A stretch of 64,000 bases of DNA, taken from the NCBI RefSeq assembly GCF_036323735.1, contig NC_086029.1, forward strand, positions 49,712,357 to 49,776,356, given 5' to 3'. The notes under the pieces were generated by a model. The model saw only the letters and a list, made by a program, of their open reading frames with translations, made no database searches and had not been told where the DNA came from. A program made the position numbers and the translations under genes. The stretch comes from Rattus norvegicus (Eukaryota > Chordata > Mammalia > Rodentia > Muridae). Positions 56,463 to 64,000 of the stretch are shown here, piece after piece (within the stretch, counting starts at the first letter, position 1; every line of letters begins with the position of its first letter).

Positions 56463-58395
56463 CAGGACCTAGGGACTAAAGAGCATTTATAAACCATTGA
56501 GCAACTCTTCCTTTCCTCTCAGAGAATGGATGCCATGGTATAGACGTCACCATAAGACGGTTACCACTAAGACAACCTGCATTGGTTTCATGTATAAGCA
56601 CAGATTCTTGCCCTGTGTGTCAGTTTACAGTGACTCTGCTTGTGAGGAAGTAGAAGCCAGTCTGTGGACGGACAGCTGGATGCCTTGGGGTCTGCTCCCC
56701 GGAACATGTGTCAATCATAACAAAATGAAGACACTGATGGTTCCCACCATAGCCTCACAAGGCCCAGCATGACACTGTTTCTTGCCAGTCTACTTTGCAG
56801 GAAACACCCACCATTTTCTTACAGACATAAAGTAATGACAAAGGGTGTCAGTAAACCGTATGTGCTCATATCTGTGTCTGAGAACTCTGTCCACAATGAG
56901 AGCCTACTGCTCACACCTGCCCCTGGAGACATTGAGCTTTTGCTCACTGAAGTGATGCTTATCTCTCTCCAGCTACTCTCTAAATGATCTGATCTTAATA
57001 ACATGTGGGTTAGGATGCTATACAACCATGGCAGGGTCTCCCTTTTCCCTTCAGTTCAAGTCCTAGGCTTCTCCATGACTGGCTTTCATGAGTCTTTAGG
57101 ATGGCAGGGTGAAGGATGAAGACAGCTGCAATTTAGGAGGTGCAAAGGCAGGCAGTGCAGGGAGTCAATGGAGTTGCTGTGGGAGCCGTCTATGTTATAT
57201 CTCATGTAACATCTGGGCATGCCGCGCCCTTCAAACTCTTCAAAGCCCATATTTTTTTATTATTAAATGTGATTTGTGGGCTTAGTAACTAAGGCAGAGA
57301 CGGGGGGTTCCCAGAACAAGCTGGGTAAGCTTGAGTAGAAATAAGAAGCCTGACTTAATGAATAAAACAGAAGTGCAGTCAAGGAGGACTCCTAACAGCA
57401 CCGCGGGGCTTCCGCATCCATGCACGTGCATGTAAGGAAGGAAAGAGCATATGACATCAATGATATCTTCAAGGGCTGAAGGAACTTGGCCCTCTGTTCC
57501 TTTTCCTGACTGACTTCCCCATGGCAGCTCTTCCTGGTGGCTATGTTCTGCTTACCTCAGGCTCCTCTTTCCTCAATCTCATGTCTGTAGCCCTTGCTTC
57601 GTACAGCTTTCATGTGGAGAAGTTTGGCCTGGGTTGCTGGCGGCTTCAACATCTCCCCTCTGCCAGCCACTCAGCTGTTTATCTCCCTACATCATCGTCT
57701 CTCCCTGAACTGCTTTTCCTGACACCTCTGAAAATAACAGCTCATTAGAAAGTGATCAGAGACTGAGAGAGCAATTGAATGTAATTATGCAAAATTACAC
57801 AGATCTTAACCCAGGCACTCTGCTGTGACTCAGCCTGAGAAAGCCCAAGGCCTATGCTTACTGGCCAGGCCTGTGGGGGTCACCTCGGTAGTCCCCAAAG
57901 GGAAGTAGGGATGACTCCTGGGCACAGTGTAGGAACCTAACAATTTCCTACTCTAGGGAAAGGAACAAAGGCAGGGAGAGGGATGCCTGGAGGTGTGCAC
58001 AGAAAGCAGACACACATGAACAATAACATCCAAAGAAAGCTTGCAGCAATGTGGCCTGGGAGGCAGCAGGAAGTACCACAGAGGCCACTGCTGACTTCAA
58101 CCTGGGAAAACTTTCAGAGAATGGGTGGAGCAGTTGTTACCCCACAGGAGCTCTAAAATCAAAGTGACAGCACAACCAGGTTACTCTTAGATTCTACACA
58201 GGCCCTGCTCCATCCCCACTCTGGTTGGCTCACTCTCCCAGTTTGCCCAGGGTGGTCTCACCATCCAGAGCCATGAATCCTGGCTAGCTGCTGGGTCCTT
58301 GCTGAGCCAGGAGGCCTGGTTACCTGCTCAAAGCCCCCTGAGTCCTTGCAAGCCATTTTTCACTTGGAATGAAAAACAGGTGATGGAAAGGCCAT
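56463..58395. other. Repeat-poor non-coding DNA
   Basis: About 1.9 kb; no gene or repeat recognised. Short open frames lack motifs. Confidence 0.45.
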
Positions 58396-58980
58396 TCTTT
58401 TTTTTTTTTTTTTAAATTGGATATTGTTTTATTTACATTGTAAATGTGATCCCTTTTCCCAGTTTCCATTCCAGAAACCCACTATCCCATTCTCCCTCCC
58501 TCTGCTTCTATGAAGGTGCTCCCCCATCCACCCACGCACTCCCCTCCCACTTCCCCTCTCTGGCATCCCCTACATGGGAGCATTAAGCCTTGACAGAACC
58601 AAGGGCCTCTCTTCCCATTGATGCGGTTGAAGCCATAGGTCCATCCTTGTGTACTCTTGGGATGGTGGTTTTGTCCCTGGGAGCTCTGGGGGGGGGTCTG
58701 GTTGGTTGATATTGTTGTTCTTCATATGGGGTTGCAAACTCCTTCAGCTCCTTCAATTCATTCTCTAACTCCTCCATTGGGGACCCTGTCCTTAGTCCAA
58801 TGGTTGGCTGTGAGCATTCACCTCTGTATTTGTCAGGCTCTGGCAGAGCCTCACAGGAGACAGCTATTTCAGGCTCCTGTCAGCATGCACTTCTAAGCAT
58901 CTACAATATTGTCTGGGGTTGGTATCTGCATATGGGATGGATCCCCCAGGTGGGGCAGTCTCTGGATGGCCAGAAAATCC
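58396..58980 (-). mobile_element. Older L1 3' end (Lx-type), antisense
   Basis: Starts with poly-T (reversed tail) and TTTACATTGTAAATGTGATC, passes a C-rich block, TGGGAGCTCTGGGGGGGGTC and CAAACTCCTTCAGCTCCTTC, and ends near CCAGGTGGGGCAGTCTCTGG. CCATTCTT on both sides (about 58391-58398 and 58979-58986) is a likely target-site duplication. Confidence 0.88.
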
Positions 58981-59334
58981 ATTCTTAAGCTTACAAAATT
59001 TTACTAAATTGTGGGTTTTACCAGGAAGCACCCTGACTCATAATGCTGAGTACAAGAGGTATTTAGAGATGTTTGACATGTGCACATATATATATCTTCA
59101 GGCTGAACCCCAAGTTTAAATATAAAATTATTTTATGTTTCAAATATACCTTATGCCCAGAAAGTAACTTCACACATTATTTTAATAATTGTGTGCATGA
59201 AAAGGAAACCACACAGTTTAGGCTTTCCTACTTGAAGGGATGAGATGGTGCTCAGAGATTTTTGGATTTTGGAGGACTTCAGATTTAAATTTATGAATTG
59301 CGGTTGCTTAACTTGTATCATCTAGCATTTGGAA

Positions 59335-59432
59335 TTATATATATATGTATTTATGGATATGCACATAATCATATATGTACACATATATACATATACACAT
59401 ATATATACTACACACACATATATATATATACA
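59335..59432. repeat. AT/CATA-rich microsatellite
   Basis: TATATA/CACATA mosaic. Confidence 0.85.
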
Positions 59433-59551
59433 CTGTATATGCTATGTAGTATATATTTTAATTACCTATTTTATATCACATTTATCCAGGCTTGTAGGGT
59501 CACCTGAGTGGCCCCAAATTGAAATGGAATGACCCTTATATAATTTGTTTT

Positions 59552-59634
59552 TTGCAAGGCTTGGGATCAAGCTTCAGACTTAGCACAGTCTAGGTAAGTA
59601 CTCTACTACTGCGCTACATCCCAGCTCTAAATTA
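59552..59634 (-). mobile_element. ID-like SINE, antisense
   Basis: GCAAGGCTTGGGATCAAGCT and AGTACTCTACTACTGCGCTA followed by CATCCCAGCTCT is a reversed tRNA-derived ID. Confidence 0.75.
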
Positions 59635-59651
59635 TTTCTAAATATTTTGGT

Positions 59652-59825
59652 GCATTTATTTATTGACACGTATGTGTGTGTATACATACACATGTGACAC
59701 ATACTGATACATATGCCACATCATAAATTTGGAGGTCAGAGGAGGATAATAGTGGAACCTGGTCTCATCTTCCACACTGTGGATCTTGGGGACTGAACTC
59801 CAACTATCTTTGTCTCATTCTGTCA
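59652..59825 (-). mobile_element. RSINE/B3-like SINE, antisense
   Basis: TTTATTTATTGACACGTATG start, GGAGGTCAGAGGAGGATAAT, and GATCTTGGGGACTGAACTCC. Confidence 0.7.
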
Positions 59826-59834
59826 TGATATATA

Positions 59835-60105
59835 AGCTATACACTAAACCCTTTAAACTATATTCTATATACTATATATGATGTAATATGTACTATACAT
59901 TATACACAATACACTATGAACTATACCTATTACACACTATACCATGTACTATACCCTATATACCATACTATATACTCTATACTGTGCCACATATTATACA
60001 CTATATACTATCTGCTCCAAATCATGCACGATATACTACGCACTATACACCAAACACTATATACTACATACTATAATCTGTATCCTATATCACTATACAC
60101 TAAGT
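59835..60105. repeat. TATACACTA-type array
   Basis: About 270 bp built from diverged 8-11 bp units such as CTATATACTA, ATACACTATA and ACTATACC. Tyr/Thr/Ile-rich frames across it are artefacts. Confidence 0.88.
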
Positions 60106-60147
60106 TCTACCTTGTTATCTCTTATTCTGTATTTACTCTTTTTACTT

Positions 60148-60725
60148 AAGTGTGTGTGTCTGTGGTATGTGTCTGTGTTTGTGTCTTTTTGTGGTGGTAG
60201 CGTTGGTGGGTGTGTGGGTACATGGATGAATGTGTGTGTGTGTACATTTGTATGCATATCTGTGTGTACCTCTGTGTGTGTGTCTTTGTTTGGTGTTGGG
60301 GTCAGTGGGTGTGTGGGTACGTGGATGATTGTGTGTGTGTGTGTGTGCATCTGTGTGTGTCTGTGTGTGGTGGTGGGGTGGGGGTATGTGAGTGCATGAA
60401 TATATGCATATGCATGTGTGTCTGTGTCTGTGTGTATTTGTGTGATGGTGGAGGTGTGGGTGCAGGGGTGAATATGTGTGTGTGTGTGTGTGTATCTGTG
60501 TGTATGTGTCTTTGTGTGGTGGTGGCGTCAGTGGGTGTGTGGGTGCTTGAATGAATATGTGTGTGTATATGTAGTGTGTGTGTATATGTAGTGTGTGTGT
60601 GTATATGTAGTGTATGTGTGTGTATATGTAGTGTGTGTGTGTGCGTGTGTGACTGTGTGTGTACATGAGTATATGAGTATTTGTATGGTGGAGATGTGTA
60701 GGTATGCGGGTGAATATGTGGGTGT
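60148..60725. repeat. TG-rich minisatellite, 70-100 bp period
   Basis: Units repeat the order GTGTCTTTGT, GGTGGTGG, a GTCAGTGGGTGTGTGGGT block, ATGAAT and (TG)n. Starts are near 60180, 60280, 60358, 60435 and 60506. It is followed by four to five copies of GTATATGTAGTGTGTGT at about 60560-60645. Confidence 0.85.
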
Positions 60726-60729
60726 GGTA

Positions 60730-60978
60730 GGGTCATCTATCTATTTATTGACACAGCATAATTCACTACTGAATTCTCTACTCACCAGCTGGCCAGACTC
60801 ACTGGCCAGTGAGCTCTGCGGATCTGTCTGTTGGCACACCCCATACTCCCTCCCCTGTAATCCATACTAGGATTAACAGAGCCTTGCAACCACAACTGGC
60901 ATTTTTATGTAGTGCTGCAGAGCTGAACTCAGATCCTCATGATGTGCAGCAGCCCTTGGATCACTAAGACATCTCCTG
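60730..60978 (-). mobile_element. B4-type SINE, antisense
   Basis: ACTCACTGGCCAGTGAGCTC, AGAGCTGAACTCAGATCCTC, AGCAGCCCTTGGATCACTAA. The preceding minisatellite appears to be its expanded tail. Confidence 0.7.
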
Positions 60979-61099
60979 AGACATCTTTAGCTGTTCTCTA
61001 AGCAGCTTGTTTATCAAGCCCCTCTTCCATCTCCAACTCAAGCTCCATAGGCAGCATCTGTGGGCCTCAGGTAAGGAGAAGGGAGCTTCTTTATGATGA

Positions 61100-61935
61100 G
61101 ACAGAAACCAGGGATAAGGGAGGTGCCCAAGAATCAAAGGGGGTGACCTTAGCTCTGACTCACTACACTGGCAACATGGAACCTGAGAAGCCCATCTCCT
61201 ATAGCCTTACAGGAGTCCAGTGGAGCAGTAGAGACACCAACTCACCCACAAAACTGTCAACCCAAAATGTATCCTGTCTACAGGAAATGCAGGGACAGGG
61301 GATGGAGAAGAGACTGAGGGAATGGCCAACTAAAAACAAGCCCAACTTGAGACCCATCCCACGGGCAAGCACCAATCCCTAACACTATTAATGATATTGT
61401 GTCATTCTTGTAGACGGGAGTATGTTATCCTCTGAGAGACTCCACCTGGCTGCTGACTCAGACAGATGCAGACACCCACAGCCAAACAGTGTATGGAGCT
61501 TGGGAACTCTTATGGATGAATGGAGAGAAGGATTGCAGGACTGAAGGGGATAGGAACTTCATAGAAGACCAACAGAGTCAATTAACCTGGATCCTTGGGG
61601 CTCTCAGAGTCTGAGCCACCAACTAAGGAACATACAGAGTCTGGGCTTGGGCCTCCCCACACATATGTACCAGATGTGCAGCATGGACTTCATGTGGTTC
61701 TGGAACAACTGGAGCGGGGACTCTCCTAAAAGCTGTAGCCTTTATGATATGTTCTTCTAGCTGGGCTGCCTTGTCTGGCCTTAGAGGGAGAGGAAGCACC
61801 TACCTTGAAGTACCTGGGGGGCTCACCTGCTCAGAGGAGAAGGGGAGGGAGAGGGGGTGATCAAGAGAAGGGCAGCGGGTGGCTGTAAAGTGAATAACTA
61901 AAAAAAAAAATTAATTGAAATTTAAAAAAAAGAAT
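61100..61935 (+). mobile_element. Older L1 3' end (Lx-type), sense
   Basis: AACAAGCCCAACTTGAGACC, GAGAGACTCCACCTGGCTGC, AGCTGGGCTGCCTTGTCTGG, GAGGAGAAGGGGAGGGAGAG and a terminal GTAAAGTGAATAACTAAAAA tail follow the Lx end. It retains a decayed ORF2 end/3'UTR without an open frame. Confidence 0.88.
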
Positions 61936-62097
61936 GTATTATTCCAAACTTGGGTTAATTCTTGGCATGCCATAAGCATTCAGGGAACACTACTCAATAA
62001 ATTAAGCAGATTTGAAAAAATTGCCACAAAGACTCATTTAAAAATATTAGAATTCTTCCTTTTAGATATTTCTTCCTTTCTGTGAATCCAGAGCTCA

Positions 62098-62275
62098 TAG
62101 ATCCAACTAGTCTAACTATATGGCTTGCTGAGGAGTCCCCATCTTCCTCAGCACAGAGGTGACCGGAAAACCACACACCCATCACACATTTACATGAGTA
62201 GTAAGGATCCGAACTCTAGTCCTCATTGCCTGCAAGGCAGGTGCTTTACCCACTGAGCTACCTCTCCACCCCACA
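62098..62275 (-). mobile_element. tRNA-derived SINE fragment (B4/ID-like), antisense
   Basis: The clear part is the reversed head CTGCAAGGCAGGTGCTTTAC with CACTGAGCTACCTCTCCACC at 62230-62272. The upstream part is tentative. Confidence 0.65.
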
Positions 62276-62896
62276 GTTGTGAAGTTTTGAGCACTCTATA
62301 TTTTAGGATTTTGGGTTGTGTGTAATCAACTTGCATTTGTACTGTAAAAAATTCAGGAATGTGGAAGATTAGAAAAATAAAGATCAATCTGAATCCACGA
62401 GGAACAGTATCTTTTGTCGTCTGATGTCTCAATCTGTGTCACTGGCAGTGATCTGAGCATAGACCAGGATTCTGGTGGGAGAGCCTGAACAAAGAGCCCC
62501 TTAGATGAGCCAAGCAGCATCTCTGCCACCAGGAAGGCTGTCCCTCAAGGAAGTTGCTTCTATCCACAGCAGGAATGATGGCTGATTAACACAGACAACG
62601 CCAGCAACAACCAATGCCGAACCTTAGAGGAATGCTCTCTCCATGCTTCTTAGAATCTTTGAAGAAGCATGAGTTCTAGGCAACAGAAAGATTATTCATG
62701 TGGATGAAGGCTGGTCCACTGTCTAGAGCACCTAACTGACCCAGCAAGTCTGTGTGGAAGAATCAAGAATCTATTTCCTTGTCTGCATTTTTAAAGCATC
62801 TTCAAACAGTTCTGATTGTTCCAGATAGACTCATTTTGATTTTTCTTAAATCGCTATAGTTTATAATGAAGAAACTTCCTTAAAATTGTTAAGGGA
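62276..62896. other. Unannotated non-coding DNA
   Basis: No gene or repeat recognised. Confidence 0.45.
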
Positions 62897-63062
62897 AGGG
62901 CTGGCTGCTCTTCCCAAAGGTCAAGAGTTCAGTTCCCAGCAACCACATCACGGATCACGACTGTCTAGAATGAGATCTGGAGCTCTCTTCTGATGTGTAA
63001 GCAAACAGGCAGGCAGAACACTGTATATACAGTAAGTAAATAAATCTTTAAAAGAAAGAAAA
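62897..63062 (+). mobile_element. 5'-truncated B2 SINE
   Basis: Starts within the head at GGCTGGCTGCTCTTCCCAAA, then TTCAGTTCCCAGCAACCACA, AATGAGATCTGGAGCTCTCT, TCTTCTGATGTGTAAGC and the tail AAATAAATCTTTAAAAGAAA. This is the full downstream B2 order. Confidence 0.9.
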
Positions 63063-63694
63063 ATGGAGAAAATCATAAAGGGGAAAAAGGGGGAAATGGG
63101 ACAGTCCAAGCTTGGTGGCAACATTGTTGTAGTGACTCCTTTCTCCTTTAAACACATGTCTGGACTTCTCAGTTCTTTGTAGATACTGTGGCTTGTCTTG
63201 ACTTTACACTGAACACTGTTTTAGGATTCAAGGAAGTGCTTACCTTTGGAGGTGGGCACACCCCTTTCCCAGTGGTACGAGGCTGGCAGTTCAACTTGTA
63301 CTCATGCCTGCCTTTGGGCTGCACAGAAGCTCCTAGAGAGTTTAGACCTCTAGCTAGATTCACTGGGCCACGGGTGTCACACTTAGTGGGGATGGAGTCC
63401 GAACTCTGCTTTCAGAGCCTCAGGATCTGAAGCCCAGCCAGACTCCCAGGATCTCTTTGTGCTCTGAGTGCCATCTACCAGCTTTGTAAACCCCAGGAGA
63501 GATCTTTCCACTATGCAGTCTGCAGGCAGCCTTTTGACTCTCTAGGCCTCTCTTGTACCTGGATGGGGTTAGGATAGGAGTGGAATCTTTTTGGTCTCAG
63601 TTCACTGTCTCTGCCTCACCCTTAGCCTGTAGGGCAAGTGTGATGTACCTGGTAGGGGGAGTCATCTCAGCTTTACTGTGCAACCCTCAGGAAT
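63063..63694. other. Unannotated non-coding DNA
   Basis: No gene or repeat recognised. Confidence 0.45.
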
Positions 63695-63695
63695 T

Positions 63696-63751
<56 letters not shown>

Positions 63752-63752
63752 A
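63695..63752. repeat. (TG)n microsatellite
   Basis: About 25 TG units followed by CATG-type decay. Val/Cys frames are artefacts. Confidence 0.97.
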
Positions 63753-63869
63753 TGCATGTGTATATGGATGTGTGGCTAAACTCAGGTACACACAAGCAAC
63801 ATTAAAAGGACTCATCAGCTTGTGTTTGTGGGTATGTGAGTGGGGTATGTGCATGTGTGTGCATGTTTC

Positions 63870-64000
63870 AATAATTTTTAAAAAGGTCACATACACCGTG
63901 GTGGTTAAAATTAAAATTACTGTCAGTGCTAAAAGTTGGAGAGAATATGGATCATTACAAAACATTCATGCATTTCTGGCAAGAGTTTAAATTGTACATT
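63870..64000 (+). mobile_element. Ancient L1 ORF2 fragment at the right edge
   Basis: TGCTAAAAGTTGGAGAGAAT, ACAAAACATTCATGCATTTC and TGGCAAGAGTTTAAATTGTA match, with heavy decay, the L1 ORF2 C-terminal region around the Cys-rich motif. It runs off the window. Confidence 0.55.

Noticed and set aside
60093..60736. His/Thr-rich frames of up to 174 codons
   Set aside because: Produced by the TG-rich minisatellite on the opposite strand.

Overview
This window is rodent nuclear DNA, almost certainly rat (Rattus). The LINE-1 (L1) ORF1 protein at 1304-2377 is of the rat L1 type. B1, B2, B3/B4 and ID-type SINEs are interspersed throughout, and the many long (CA)n, (TC)n(TG)n, (GATA)n and (GAT)n arrays are typical of rat. 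I find no convincing host protein-coding gene, intact host RNA gene, CRISPR array or operon. The only credible long reading frames belong to L1. Nearly all other open frames are products of simple repeats or the antisense strand of L1.

Layout. At 1-3040, antisense, lies the 5' portion of an L1: part of the 5'UTR, an intact ORF1 and the first ~414 codons of an open ORF2 endonuclease region running off the left edge. 3041-14357 is mostly old repeat-rich DNA, with a GAT array, a 600-bp CA tract, B4/B1/ID SINEs, an LTR-like stretch near 9 kb and an ancient L1 3' end near 11 kb. At 14519-17855 lies a young 5'-truncated L1 on the + strand with open RT and C-terminal ORF2 and a complete 3'UTR. It is bracketed by an exceptionally long target-site duplication (161 and 179 bp). 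18-24 kb holds an ancient L1 broken by a B4 SINE, plus microsatellites and single-copy-looking DNA. At 24801-25435 is an antisense L1 3'UTR fused to an oppositely oriented B2 head; both lie inside one 16-bp target-site duplication, so they arrived as one chimeric event.

25.5-58 kb is mostly unannotated non-coding DNA with scattered SINEs, a MaLR-type LTR near 44.7 kb, a 5S rRNA-derived scrap at 51.7 kb, a 255-bp GCTCCT-type repeat at 42 kb and several microsatellites. 58.4-64 kb holds two older L1 3' ends (one antisense, one sense), a TATACACTA-type array, a TG-rich minisatellite with a 70-100 bp period, a truncated B2 and an ancient L1 fragment at the right edge.

How the parts relate: L1 ORF1p (RNA-binding trimer) and ORF2p (endonuclease plus reverse transcriptase) form the particle that copies L1 and, in trans, SINEs such as B1, B2, B4 and ID. 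The window is therefore largely a record of that one machinery at different ages. The most informative signals are the mechanistic scars: the very long target-site duplication and the L1/B2 inverted chimera. Positions of old repeats are approximate, because no repeat library could be searched.
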